A DNA stretch of 64,000 nucleotides from Pseudofrankia sp. DC12 (GTDB lineage Bacteria > Actinomycetota > Actinomycetes > Frankiales > Frankiaceae). Each line of letters starts with the position of its first letter. The first letter of the stretch is position 1. Both the position numbers and the translations under genes were made by a program. The stretch spans positions 6,076,430 to 6,140,429 of the forward strand of contig NZ_KQ031391.1 in NCBI RefSeq assembly GCF_000966285.1, in the 5' to 3' direction. The notes beneath the pieces are model-generated. The model was given only the letters and a program-made list of their open reading frames with translations, had not been told where the DNA came from and did not search any database. Shown in pieces: positions 1-11,035 of this stretch.

Positions 1-6
1 AGCGAC

Positions 7-882
7 TCATGTCGCTGTCCGCCGGCGCGCAGCTGGGGCGCGACGGGTCTGGATGTAGCCGAACTCCCGGTCGCCGTGCGCGGCCTGGTTGAGGTTCATG
101 AAGTCCATGTCGAGGCTGTCCCAGGGCAGCGCCTGGTTGGCCTGGGTGTGCAGGTGCAGGAGCGGCTTGTCGAGCGCCTCCAGGCCGCGGATCCACATCT
201 CCTGGCGCCAGCTCTCCACCCGTCCGGCGCTGTCGAACCAGTCCGCCGGGCCGGACACGTGCCAGACGGTCTCGTGCCCCGCCGCCAGCAGGCACCGAGT
301 GGCCAGCCGCGCACCCAGCCGCTGGTCGACGGTCACCAACCGGGACGGCCGGGCCGGGTCACCGTCGATGACCACCATCGCCACGTCGTCCGGAACGTCG
401 TCCAGCGCCTCGTTCGCCGAGACCACCGGCGCGATCACGACGATCCCGGCCACGCGCTGGTCGAGCAGCCGGGCGACGGCGTCGATGATCGACGGCCGGT
501 CGAGCACCGGCACGCTGGCGATGCCCACGGCGAACCCGTCCGCGCTCACCGCGCGCTCGATGGCCGCGAGCACCGCGGTCGGCCGGTAAAGCGCGGTGTT
601 CTGGGCGACGATCCCAACGACGTGGGAACGGCCGGTGACCAGCGCCCGGGCGGCCCGGTTCGGCCGGTACCCGAGCTGCTCCATCGCCGCGCGCACCCGC
701 AGCCGGGTCTGTTCCCTGACGTTCGGGTGGTCGTTCAGCACCCGGGAGACCGTCTGGTGCGAGACGCCGGCCAGCCGGGCGACGTCGGTCATCCCCGGCG
801 CGCGGCGCGTGGCTGGCCGCAGCGCCGCCTCGCTCTCGCCGAGGCCCGGGCTCGGCTGACCGCCGGTCACGCGTGCGCCCAT
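7..882 (-). pseudogene. Chimeric ORF: LacI-family regulator 5' part joined to an L-arabinose isomerase fragment
   Basis: Residues 31-60 ([20 protein letters not shown]) are a LacI-type helix-turn-helix, followed by the first part of the periplasmic-binding-like effector domain to about residue 227. From residue 228 the sequence changes to [20 protein letters not shown] and continues through [20 protein letters not shown], which is an internal segment of L-arabinose isomerase (AraA), not a LacI sequence. The junction lies near position 201. After IQTR the reading frame ends in a short Arg/Ala-rich tail. A normal LacI protein is about 330-350 aa, so the C-terminal half of the effector domain is missing and the protein is unlikely to sense a ligand normally. 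The simplest reading is a deletion joining two neighbouring genes of an arabinose locus; an assembly join is possible. Start could be codon 1 or the Met at residue 31. Confidence 0.75.
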
Positions 883-1162
883 CCTGCCTGGCTCGGCGTC
901 TGATCCGGTGCCTGCCTGGGTGCCTCTGCCTGGGTCCGCCCGGACGACTTTTGCCCTGACATGTTAGCGATCACTTTATCGCCGGCGAATGTCCGAGCGG
1001 CAGTTCGCCGGGATGGTGGGCCGCAAGCCTGGGGGCAAGGGCGCCAGCCGGGTCGCGGCCGCTGAGCCGCGTGCGCCGGTCGTCGGCGCTGCCGTGCAGA
1101 CCTCGACGCGGCGCCGAACTCATCGGACCACCGAGCCGGACTGGTCCGCGCACCGGCGGAGA

Positions 1163-1750
1163 TCAGGGAATCAGCGGTGCACCCAGCACGCCCAGAGCCT
1201 CGTCGAGCAGGCCGAGCGGATCGGGAAGCGACGGGTTGTCGGCCCACCGGCTCATCACCTCGTCGATCACCAGCAGCACCGAGCCGGCGACCAGACGGTA
1301 AGCCATTGGGTCGACGTCGGCGCTGAACCAGGGAGCCAACGCGTCGGCGAGCCGGTCGCGGCTCTTGCGCCGTTCCTCCAGCCAGCGGCCCCGAAGCGCC
1401 GGCGTCTCCCGCAGCAGGAACTGGAAGCCCCGCGCCCGGTCGGGATCGCGGCGGATCGGAGCGAGGACCGCCCGCAGCGCCGAGGTCAGCGCCGCCCGCA
1501 GCGTCTCGTTCTCGTCGCGCCCACCAAGATGGTCGATGACGTCGTCCATCGAGGCGCTGGCGATGGCGGTGACGACGTCCTCCTTGGCCGGGAAATAGCG
1601 GAAGAAGGTCCGCGGAGAGACACCGGCCGCGTCGGCGATGTCCTGCACGGTCGTCGCGTCGTAGCCGCGTTCCAGAAAGAGCCGGCCGGCAGCCTCGGCC
1701 ATCTCCCGCCGCGTCCGGAGCTTGTTTCGTTCCGTTACGCCGGCGGTCAT
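1163..1750 (-). CDS. TetR/AcrR family transcriptional regulator
   Basis: 195 aa, normal length for the family. The N-terminal helix-turn-helix is at residues 30-60 (TTVQDIADAAGVSPRTFFRY followed by FPAKEDVV), the classical TetR recognition region. The C-terminal part is helical and would hold the ligand pocket. It is divergently transcribed from an MFS drug exporter that starts at 1891, and the 140-bp gap holds a strong inverted repeat. This is the common arrangement in which the repressor controls both itself and the pump. The inducing compound cannot be read from the sequence. Confidence 0.93.
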   Translation of the reverse strand: MTAGVTERNKLRTRREMAEAAGRLFLERGYDATTVQDIADAAGVSPRTFFRYFPAKEDVVTAIASASMDDVIDHLGGRDENETLRAALTSALRAVLAPIRRDPDRARGFQFLLRETPALRGRWLEERRKSRDRLADALAPWFSADVDPMAYRLVAGSVLLVIDEVMSRWADNPSLPDPLGLLDEALGVLGAPLIP

Positions 1751-1815
1751 TACCCACTCCTGTCTGGCGCTCAGAGCCGATCGTCTGCTGCGTCACGTCA
1801 CGTTGGCGGCTTCTG

Positions 1816-1842
1816 CCATGGTGGCATAGGTTGCCACCTTGG
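1816..1842. promoter_or_regulatory. Inverted-repeat operator between tetR and MFS gene
   Basis: The two arms are CCATGGTGGCA and TGCCACCTTGG around the spacer TAGGT. The inner seven bases of each arm (GGTGGCA/TGCCACC) pair perfectly and 10 of 11 arm positions match. It lies 66 bp from the TetR start and 48 bp from the MFS start, where a TetR dimer could block both promoters. Binding by this TetR protein is inferred from position and symmetry. Confidence 0.7.
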
Positions 1843-1890
1843 CGGATCAATCCTCATCGTCGAGCCGCCTGGCCGTAGAGGGGTGCGTGG

Positions 1891-3462
1891 GTGACCAGCC
1901 TTGCCGAGCACGAGCTGACGACGCGGCCGGCGAGATCGACGAAGGCCCAGTGGTCGGTCCTCGTCATCATCGCCTGCGCGCAGCTGATGGTGGTGCTCGA
2001 CTCGACGATCATGATCATCGCCCTGCCGTCGGCCCAGCGGGCGCTCGGGTTCTCCGACACCCAACGCCAGTGGGTCATCACGGCGTACACGCTGGCGTTC
2101 GGCGGGTTCCTCCTTCTCGGTGGCCGGATCAGCGACATGCTCGGGCCCCGGCGCACGCTGATGACCGGCGTCGTCGGCTTCGCGCTGGCCTCGGCGCTGG
2201 GCGGTGCCGCACCCGACACCGTGCTGCTGATCGCCGCCCGCGGCCTGCAGGGGCTGTGCGGCGCGCTGCTCGCCCCGTCCGTGCTCTCCCTGCTCTCGGC
2301 GACCTTCACCAACCCCCGGGAACGCGCCCGGGCGTTCGGGATCTACGCGACGATCGCGATCGGCGGATCGGCCCTCGGCCTCATCCTCGGCGGCCTGTTG
2401 ACCCAGTACGCGGACTGGCGCTGGTGCCTGTACGTGAACCTGCCGATCGCCGCCCTGGTGATCTTCGGTATCGTCACGGTGATCCCGAAGTCGGCCGGCC
2501 GGTCGGGCGTGCGGCTCGACGTCGCGGGCGTGGTGCTCGGCTGCGGCGGTCTCGTGGCGCTCGTCTACGGGCTTGGCGAGGCCGGGGCCGACGGCTGGGG
2601 CTCGCGCGGCGTCCTCACCCCGCTCGCGGCCGCGGTCGTCCTGCTGGCCTGCTTCGTCGTCTGGCAGAGCCGCGGGCCGAACCCGCTCCTGCCACTGCGC
2701 GTCCTGCGCGACCGCAACCGCAGCGGGGCGTACCTGACGATCCTGCTGGCGATGACGGCCATGTTCGGCACCTTCGTCTCGCTCACGTACCTGTTCCAGG
2801 CGGTCGACGGCTACTCGCCGCTGCGGACCGGGATCGCCTTCCTGCCGCTGATGGTGCTCAACGGGCTCACCTCGACCCAGCTCGCCAGCCGTCTCATGCC
2901 CTACATCCCGACCCGGCTGCTCATCGTCCCCGGTCTCCTGGCCGCGGCGGTGGGCGTCGCGCTGCTGACGAGGCTGACTCCCGACGCGTCGTTCGCGACC
3001 CACGTGCTGCCGACGGAGATCCTGCTCGGCGTCGGTCTCGGCGTCGCGATGGTCCCGGTCATCAGCACCGCGACCAGTAACGCCGACCCGAATGACGTCG
3101 GCATCATCTCGGCCATGTCGACCACGTCGCAGCAGATCGGCGCCTCCATCGGGACCGCCCTGCTGAACACGATCGCGGCCTCGGCGGCGACGAGCTACCT
3201 GGCGTCCCACCGCGGCGGCGACACCATCCACGCGGCCGTGCACGGCTACGCGACCACCAGCGCGTGGGCGGCCGGGATCCTGGCGCTCGCCGCGCTGACG
3301 GCGGGCCTTCTCATCAACGTCCATCCCGGACGGGCCCACGCGGCCCAGCCGGTGGGCGCCAAGGGTGGTGAAGTGCCCGCACAGCCGAGCCGGGTAGCTC
3401 CGCTCGTCCCGGCGGCCCGCGGCCAGCGGGCCGCGGACACAGGGCACCGCTCCGAGGCGTAG
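1891..3462 (+). CDS. MFS drug exporter, DHA2 (14-TM, EmrB/QacA-like)
   Basis: 523 aa with about 14 hydrophobic segments. Residues 24-55 contain the first helix and the VVLDSTIMIIALPSAQ stretch typical of DHA2 pumps (D in helix 1). GGRISDMLGPRR is the loop 2-3 motif A, and ALGLILGGLLTQYADWRWCL is motif C followed by the WRW sequence found in this subfamily. These proteins export drugs or metabolites across the cytoplasmic membrane using the proton gradient. The start is GTG at 1891. It is divergent from a TetR gene, which suggests induction by the substrate. The last 60 residues are a polar cytoplasmic tail. Confidence 0.93.
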   Translation: MTSLAEHELTTRPARSTKAQWSVLVIIACAQLMVVLDSTIMIIALPSAQRALGFSDTQRQWVITAYTLAFGGFLLLGGRISDMLGPRRTLMTGVVGFALASALGGAAPDTVLLIAARGLQGLCGALLAPSVLSLLSATFTNPRERARAFGIYATIAIGGSALGLILGGLLTQYADWRWCLYVNLPIAALVIFGIVTVIPKSAGRSGVRLDVAGVVLGCGGLVALVYGLGEAGADGWGSRGVLTPLAAAVVLLACFVVWQSRGPNPLLPLRVLRDRNRSGAYLTILLAMTAMFGTFVSLTYLFQAVDGYSPLRTGIAFLPLMVLNGLTSTQLASRLMPYIPTRLLIVPGLLAAAVGVALLTRLTPDASFATHVLPTEILLGVGLGVAMVPVISTATSNADPNDVGIISAMSTTSQQIGASIGTALLNTIAASAATSYLASHRGGDTIHAAVHGYATTSAWAAGILALAALTAGLLINVHPGRAHAAQPVGAKGGEVPAQPSRVAPLVPAARGQRAADTGHRSEA

Positions 3463-3469
3463 TTCGCAA

Positions 3470-3637
3470 TCACCTTTCCCGCGCGGCTGGTGCGAGCGAG
3501 CAGCGCGAAGGCCCGTCGCTGGTGTCGAGGTCGAACGCGTTACTGACGACGGAGCCGAACACGTCGAGGCGGCGAACGTCGAGCCTGCGGCAGAGCCGCT
3601 CGATCTCTGCGCGCCTCGCCTCGATCAACGGATGCAT
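3470..3637 (-). pseudogene. Truncated minimal nucleotidyltransferase (MNT-type antitoxin) fragment
   Basis: A 55-codon ORF starts with ATG at 3637 behind a GGGAGGT ribosome-binding site. Its N-terminus reads as a helix (EARRAEIERLCRRLDVRRLD) followed by VFGSVVSNAFDLDTSD, which fits the GSxxxxxFDxxSD signature of small nucleotidyltransferases (MntA/NTP_transf_2). The sequence normally following SD (the DLLV strand with the second metal-binding Asp) is replaced by an unrelated Ser/Arg/Ala tail and a stop, so the active site is incomplete. MNT proteins usually accompany a HEPN (HepT) toxin; no partner is seen here. It is interpreted as a remnant of a HEPN/MNT module. Confidence 0.6.
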
Positions 3638-3755
3638 TCCGACCTCCCGCCCGCGATTTTGCCCGATCGGTCGGCCTGTGCGCGCGCAGCTGGCCCCGGA
3701 ACAGTCTTCGAGTAGAGCGGGTCACCCCGCGGACACAGTTCTGCCAACCCACCCG

Positions 3756-4580
3756 TTAGGACGCGCCGTCGTGGCCGGACAGGCCGCCGTCGTGTCCGGC
3801 CTCGTGGGTCCAGGCGTCCTCGTGGACGGTGAGCACGTGCTGGTCGGCGGCGTGGTGGTCGTCGTAGCCGGAGCCGTCGTAGCCCGAGCCGTCGTGGACG
3901 AAGGCGTCGTAGCCGGAGCCGTCGTGGCGGCCGGAGCCGTCGTCGCCGGGGCTCTCGGTACTCGTCAGGTGCAGGTGCTCCGGGTCGGTATGGGCCGCGG
4001 CCAGGCCCGGCCCTGCCCCGTGCGGGCCGTCGTGGGCGCTCTCGGGCCCGGTGGACTCGGCGAAGAGCTGATGAGCGGCCTGGCCGGAGGCCCCCTGGAG
4101 ATGGTCCGCCGCGGTGCCGCCGGCCGCGGCCTGCGCGTGCCCCCCGGTGGCCAGCCGGTGGCTGGACTCGGCGTCCCAGCCGTTCTCCCAGCCCTGCCCC
4201 CAGCTCGTGCCCCACGCGTTGGTGTGCCCGTCGGCGTCCGCGCCACCGGAGCTCGCGGAAGCGGCTCCGCTCGCCTCGTGGGTCGGCGCTCCGTCGGGTC
4301 CGGCATGGGCGTGGTCCGCCGCGTCCGCCACGGGAGCAGGATGGCCGTCCGGATGGGGGCTCCCGCCCCAGTCGCCGTCGAAGAACGCGTCGATGGCCGC
4401 CGTCGCGGCCAGGCCGGCGACCAGCCCACCCGCGGCCATCGCGGCAACCATGGTCGCGGCCCGGAAGCCGCCGCCGTCGGCGGCGCCGCGCGGCGTGCGC
4501 CAGGTCGTGTCGTCCGGCGGCCCGGTGTACAGGCCCGTGTAGACCCGAGCGCGGTCGAACTGGCTCGCGAAGATGGACAT
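3756..4580 (-). CDS. Hypothetical His/Gly/Asp-rich protein with one membrane segment
   Basis: 274 aa. The first 38 residues are soluble, residues about 42-66 (ATMVAAMAAGGLVAGLAATA) form one hydrophobic segment, and the rest is a low-complexity domain rich in His, Gly, Asp, Ala and Ser. Near the C-terminus the unit DGSGYD or DGSGRHDGSGYD is repeated four times. The His/Asp content could bind metal ions, but no catalytic motif is visible. It lies 30 bp downstream of the 843-aa gene on the same strand and is probably co-transcribed and functionally linked. I do not recognise a family. Confidence 0.7.
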   Translation of the reverse strand: MSIFASQFDRARVYTGLYTGPPDDTTWRTPRGAADGGGFRAATMVAAMAAGGLVAGLAATAAIDAFFDGDWGGSPHPDGHPAPVADAADHAHAGPDGAPTHEASGAASASSGGADADGHTNAWGTSWGQGWENGWDAESSHRLATGGHAQAAAGGTAADHLQGASGQAAHQLFAESTGPESAHDGPHGAGPGLAAAHTDPEHLHLTSTESPGDDGSGRHDGSGYDAFVHDGSGYDGSGYDDHHAADQHVLTVHEDAWTHEAGHDGGLSGHDGAS

Positions 4581-4610
4581 CGTGGCTCCCGCGCGGCTCC
4601 GGTAGGGGAA

Positions 4611-7142
4611 TCAGAAGTCGACGAACCGAGGCGTGCTGACCGAGTCGCGTGCGACGCGAAGATGGTGCGTGATCTCGCCGCGGGTGAGCCGGATACCCGT
4701 CGTCGCCGGGTAGCGGCGCATCACGTCAAGCTGGGCGAGCCGACGGGCCACGCCACCCATCGCTGGCCCGCGGGCGGCCGGCGCGGCGCGCCGCAGCTCT
4801 TCGGCGAGCTGGCGGGCGGTCTCCCAGCGCAGCGCGAACAGGTTCTCGGTGAGCACGTAGCCGAGTACCGGCAGCGTCGTGGTGACCAGCGTGTTCCACC
4901 GGTCGAGGGCGCTCGCCCAGCCGCTCGCCGCCTGCGTGCTCATCAGCGCCGACCGCTGCGCGCGCTGGTTGTACTGGTTGAACGCCTGCGTCGCGCCGGA
5001 GACGAGGAACACCGGGTTCAGCAGCGCCGCGCCGAGCGCGACCGCGGCGCCCGCGTAGTTGGCCTTCGGCAGCGCGGACGGGTCGAGGTCCATCAGACGC
5101 TGCACCTGGGCCGACAGCGCCCCGGTCTCCGCCGCCGCGCGCTGCGCCGGGGCGAGCGCCGTCCGCAGCCGGGCCTCCTGCGTCTTCAGCCATTCCGGCT
5201 CCGGCCGCCCGTCGGTGACCGGGGCCAGCAGCAGCCCGTCGCGATGGCGAATGAAGGCGGGCAGGACCGAGCCGACCTGGTCGAGGTGGCGCCGCAGCTC
5301 GTCGAGCCCCTCCGACAGGGCCGCGGCGGTGCGCAGCCGACCCTCGTCGTCGGCCGGCAGCTCCACCGGCGCGGCCAGGCCGCCCGCGGCCGCGTCACCG
5401 AGCAGGGCCGCGTGCAGCTCGTAGAACGGCCCGAAGATCGTATAGAGGAAGTAGTCGTCCTCCAGGCCCGCGGCCGCTCGCAGCATGTCGGGCAGGTGGC
5501 GCGGGTCCTCGGCAGCGTAGTTGCCGGCGGCGATGTCCGTGTGCAGCGCGCGGACGAGCTCCAGCTGGCCGACGACCGTGACGTCCCCGCCCGGGTCCGC
5601 CACCCGCAGGCTGGCGCGGGTCTCGCCGGAGGCGCCCTCGACGGAGCGGATCTGCCGCAGCGGCACCCGCCGGTCGACGCCGGGGCCCTTCACCCGCAGT
5701 GTGCCGGCCGCGACCGCGCAGGCTACCGGCCCTCCGTCGGCCAGTTCGGCCGGGTAGGGGCCGGCGGCGAGCGTTCGCTCGGCGGCGCCCCGGACGCCGG
5801 GATGAGCAGCCACCCGCGCGCCGAACGCCTCCGAGTCGCTTTCGACGACGACGGGGCCGTGCTCCGGGTCGAAGATGACGAACCGCTGCGCCGAACCGGC
5901 CATCCGCAGCCGGGAGTCGGACAGGTCGAACCGGGACAGCTTCGTGGCGCTCTCCCGCGGCTGCAGTTCGAGCACGGTGTCGCTGAGCACGCAGTCCGCC
6001 CGGGCCCGGGCCGCGTCGCCGCCCAGCCCGCTCGCCCAGACCGGCGCGGACGTGCCGATGGCCGCCGACTCGGCCTCGCGTCGTTCGGCCCGCGCGATGG
6101 CCACAAAGGCGGCGAGCACCGGCGGGGCGGCCAGGTGCACCGTCACGCCGGTGAGAAACCGTCCGTCGAGCACGGCGCCGCCCCGCACCGTCGCGCTGGT
6201 GGGACCCGCCTGCTCGACAGCGACGCGGTTGAGCGGCCAGTCGATGATCGCGCGCCCCCGCGAGCGCAGCTCCAGCCGGCCGTCCTTCACCACGACGTAG
6301 GCGGTGAGCTCCCCGTCGGGATCGCCCGCAGCGCCCGCCGGCCCCTGGCCGCCGCCGGTCGCGGTGCCGCGGGCGGCGGCCGCGACCCAGGCCGCGGCCC
6401 CCTTGACGCTGGCCGTGGAGAGCACGCCGGCGCCGGGCGGCGGCGCGCCGGGAGCCGGGGTGGTCCTGACTGTGACGTCCGCCGCCGTGTCCTGCTCGTA
6501 GTGCGGCGTGACGGACATCGCGCACGGGCTGACGAACGCCGCCGTCCGCGCGTCCGGCAGCAGCCGGCCCGCCAGTCCGGTGAGCGCGTTCTGGAGCTCC
6601 GGCGGTAACGGCGTGACGGTCGCCGCCTGGTAGCTCCGCCCGTCCGGGAACGCGACGTCGACAGCGAGCCGGGTGCCGCCCTCGACGAGCTCTACCGTCG
6701 CGGCGGGGTCGAAGGCCGGCTCCAGCGCGCTGAGCACCGCGGTGCTCAGGCCGCCGCTGTCCTGCACGTAGACCGCCGGGAGGTCGGTGAGCAGGAGCTG
6801 GCGCGTTCCCATCATCGAGAAGCCGCTGGTCCGGCCCTCCCGCAGGGGGCACCACGCGCTGTCGAACACGATGCGCCCGCGTACCTGCGCGTAGTGCGCG
6901 GGCATCGGCGCGCCACCGCCCCACGGCGCTCCGCCCGGCGGCGGGGCCGTTGGCGGGCCCGTGACGGGAGGCACGGTGGCCGGCTGGAACGCGGCGGGAC
7001 CCGCCATCGGGGCGGTCGGGCCGGTCGCCGGCGGCGGGCCGGACGGCGACGGTGCGCCGCCGGCCGGCCCCTGCGGGGGCGGTGCCCAGTCCCAGCCGGC
7101 TGGTTGACCGGCCCACTGGGGATCGCCGGAAGTACTGCTCAC
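4611..7142 (-). CDS. Hypothetical 843-aa protein with Pro/Gly-rich N-terminus
   Basis: The first 85 residues are rich in Pro, Gly and Ala (for example PPPQGPAGGAPSPSGPPPAT), a disordered linker type common in actinobacterial cytoplasmic proteins. The remaining ~750 residues are a folded alpha/beta protein with beta-rich blocks around residues 85-480 and a helical C-terminal region containing one hydrophobic stretch (ANYAGAAVALGAALLNPVFL). There is no signal peptide and no nucleotide-binding motif that I can recognise. The gene is long, has good codon usage and starts 470 bp upstream of thiC in the opposite direction. It probably forms a two-gene operon with the His-rich gene 30 bp downstream. 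No function is assigned. Confidence 0.75.
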   Translation of the reverse strand: MSSTSGDPQWAGQPAGWDWAPPPQGPAGGAPSPSGPPPATGPTAPMAGPAAFQPATVPPVTGPPTAPPPGGAPWGGGAPMPAHYAQVRGRIVFDSAWCPLREGRTSGFSMMGTRQLLLTDLPAVYVQDSGGLSTAVLSALEPAFDPAATVELVEGGTRLAVDVAFPDGRSYQAATVTPLPPELQNALTGLAGRLLPDARTAAFVSPCAMSVTPHYEQDTAADVTVRTTPAPGAPPPGAGVLSTASVKGAAAWVAAAARGTATGGGQGPAGAAGDPDGELTAYVVVKDGRLELRSRGRAIIDWPLNRVAVEQAGPTSATVRGGAVLDGRFLTGVTVHLAAPPVLAAFVAIARAERREAESAAIGTSAPVWASGLGGDAARARADCVLSDTVLELQPRESATKLSRFDLSDSRLRMAGSAQRFVIFDPEHGPVVVESDSEAFGARVAAHPGVRGAAERTLAAGPYPAELADGGPVACAVAAGTLRVKGPGVDRRVPLRQIRSVEGASGETRASLRVADPGGDVTVVGQLELVRALHTDIAAGNYAAEDPRHLPDMLRAAAGLEDDYFLYTIFGPFYELHAALLGDAAAGGLAAPVELPADDEGRLRTAAALSEGLDELRRHLDQVGSVLPAFIRHRDGLLLAPVTDGRPEPEWLKTQEARLRTALAPAQRAAAETGALSAQVQRLMDLDPSALPKANYAGAAVALGAALLNPVFLVSGATQAFNQYNQRAQRSALMSTQAASGWASALDRWNTLVTTTLPVLGYVLTENLFALRWETARQLAEELRRAAPAARGPAMGGVARRLAQLDVMRRYPATTGIRLTRGEITHHLRVARDSVSTPRFVDF

Positions 7143-7507
7143 GTGGATTCGCCGCCTCGTCCAGGTCGGTCGTCGCCGACCGCGTGCCCAGGCGCACGCG
7201 AACCGCCGAGCGGGTGGCGCCGGCCGGGCGCGTCTCGGTCACGACCTTGTCCTGGAAAGTATCGGCGCACCAGACCCGATGCGCTCACGGCATCGACCAA
7301 ACCCACTCCGCGGGAGCGGCTGGCCCGATGAGGCGCCCAGCAGTGCCCCCTGGGACGCGTCATCGAACGCCGTCGGCATCAGGCTTTGGGACGCGGCGGC
7401 GTCAGATCTGTCGTAACGTCCTCGTAAGCCACGGGCCGCATTCGCCGCCGACCTCGGTCGGAGCCGATGGGCTGTGGCACGTGCCCGGGCACCTCCGGGC
7501 ACCGACG
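7143..7507. other. Intergenic region, divergent promoters
   Basis: 365 bp between the start of the 843-aa gene and the thiC riboswitch. No credible protein gene is seen; the small ORFs on both strands have atypical composition and no homology that I recognise. It must hold the promoters of both divergent units, but no clear -10/-35 pair can be assigned. Confidence 0.4.
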
Positions 7508-9443
<1,936 letters not shown>

Positions 9444-9739
9444 GGCGGCCACGCCCGCGCGGCCGCACCGAAAGCTCGGGGCCACCGTCGTGACGCACAG
9501 CCCGACGGTCGCGAGCGCGCTGGTCGGCGTCCGTGTGGCGCAGGAGCGCGAGCATCGGCAGCCGCGGCCGCGGGAGAAAGCTGCCAGGGGCCGAGGTCAC
9601 CGCCCCCAACGGGTCGGCGACCACGGCCTGACCGCCGCTGAGCTGGCCAGCGTCGCGGGTGTCGGCGGCACCGCGGGCTGTGGGCACCGCCGCGCGATCA
9701 GGCCCGCGAACAGGCCGTCCAGCCAGTGCCGGATCTTGG
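9444..9739. other. Intergenic region between convergent genes
   Basis: 296 bp between the 3' ends of thiC and the chromate transporter gene. ORFs here are Arg/Ala-rich shadows. No gene, RNA or clear terminator hairpin was identified. Confidence 0.4.
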
Positions 9740-10921
9740 TCAGGTCGGCAGTGGCCCGCCCGCGGCGACGACGAGAACACCGACCGCCGCGGCGGCGAGC
9801 AGCGTGAGGACCACCCCGCGTCGCGCCACGACGAGCAGCAGCACGGCGCCGCCGAGGGTGGCGTACTGCCAGGGTTCGTGCAGGGCCCGGGCGAGCGGGA
9901 TGGCCGAGCCGAGAATCGCGCCGACGGCCGCGGGGGCGGTGCCGTCGAGGAAGCTACGCGCCGCTGGGCTGGCGCGTAGCCGGTCGAAGTGGGGCCCGCC
10001 GATGGCGATGAACAGGAACGAGGGCGTGAACGCGGCCGCGGCGGCCAGCAGCCCGCCACCGACGCCGGCCGCGGCGTAGCCCACGGCGGCGACGGTGTGC
10101 ACGACGGGGCCGGGGGTGATCTGGCCGAGCGAGACGGCGGTGAGGAACTGGCCGGCGCTCATCCAGTGGTAGCGGTCCACCGCGTCTGCCTGCATGAGAG
10201 GGATGATCACGAAGCCGCCGCCATAGGACAGCAGGCCGACCTTCAGCGCGACCCACCCGACCGCGAGCAGCCCACCGCTGGCGACGCCACCCGCCACCAG
10301 CGCCGGCGCCATCGCCATCGCCGGCCGCCGGCCGCCAGCTCCTGACCAGGGCCGGCGGACAGCCAGCTCGACCAGGCCACAGCCGATGAGGAGCAGCACA
10401 AGCCACGGGCCGAGCGTGGCGGCGCCGACGACGCCAGCGGCGAGGTAGAGCGGCCAGCGCAGCCGGCTCACCTTCTGGGCACGCTGCCAGCTGGCAGGCA
10501 GGAGACCGGCGGCGGCGTGCACGGCGACGGCGGCGACCGCGCAGCCGGCACCCGCGCCGGCGGCACGCACCCAGCGGGGCGGCGAGCCGGCCAGGAACAG
10601 CGCGGACAGCGCGAGGACGACGGCCAGCCCGGGCAGGATGAACGCGAGGCCGCCGATGACCGCGCCCGCCCGCCCGCGCAGCCGCCACGCGCAGTAGATC
10701 GACAGCTGGGTCGACGCCGGGCCGGGCAGCAGGTTGCACGCGGCGATCGCGTCCTCGAACTCGTGCGGCGTGATCCAGGCACGCCGCTCGACGCACAGGT
10801 CGCGGAACATCGCGATGTGGGTCGGTGGTCCGCCGAAACCGAGGCAGCCGATCCGGCCCCACTCGCGCAGCAGGACTCCGAGGCCGGGGGGAGCCAGGGC
10901 CCCGTTGGCGTCCGCATCCAC
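9740..10921 (-). CDS. chrA: Chromate transporter, CHR family (two-domain)
   Basis: 393 aa with about 10-12 hydrophobic segments arranged as two homologous halves. The N-terminal half has GCLGFGGPPTHIAMFRD and NLLPGPASTQLSIY; the second half has KVGLLSYGGGFVIIPLMQAD and SLGQITPGPVVHTVAAVGYA. The FGGP and PGPxxxQ/T motifs are signatures of the CHR family, which exports chromate from the cytoplasm. It stands alone, without a neighbouring chrB, in contrast to the second CHR gene at 47008. It could instead carry another oxyanion. The two CHR proteins are clearly different in sequence and so are not a recent duplication. Confidence 0.9.
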   Translation of the reverse strand: MDADANGALAPPGLGVLLREWGRIGCLGFGGPPTHIAMFRDLCVERRAWITPHEFEDAIAACNLLPGPASTQLSIYCAWRLRGRAGAVIGGLAFILPGLAVVLALSALFLAGSPPRWVRAAGAGAGCAVAAVAVHAAAGLLPASWQRAQKVSRLRWPLYLAAGVVGAATLGPWLVLLLIGCGLVELAVRRPWSGAGGRRPAMAMAPALVAGGVASGGLLAVGWVALKVGLLSYGGGFVIIPLMQADAVDRYHWMSAGQFLTAVSLGQITPGPVVHTVAAVGYAAAGVGGGLLAAAAAFTPSFLFIAIGGPHFDRLRASPAARSFLDGTAPAAVGAILGSAIPLARALHEPWQYATLGGAVLLLVVARRGVVLTLLAAAAVGVLVVAAGGPLPT

Positions 10922-11035
10922 GGGCTGCTCCTGTCAGCTGATGCTGCCCGTGCTGGCGGCCGGCAGCGGGATCGAGCGGACCTGATGGTCCCGCGGACCC
11001 GTCTGGGTGGTTGCCGCGCCCCCCGCTCTGATCTG

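Noticed and set aside
1798..3447. 549-codon minus-strand ORF opposite the MFS gene
   Set aside because: Charged, repetitive antisense frame without homology; the MFS helices are on the plus strand.
3522..6608. 1028-codon plus-strand ORF opposite the two-gene unknown unit
   Set aside because: It is Arg/Gly/Val-rich antisense sequence with no domain; the minus-strand frames have normal composition, starts and membrane or linker structure.
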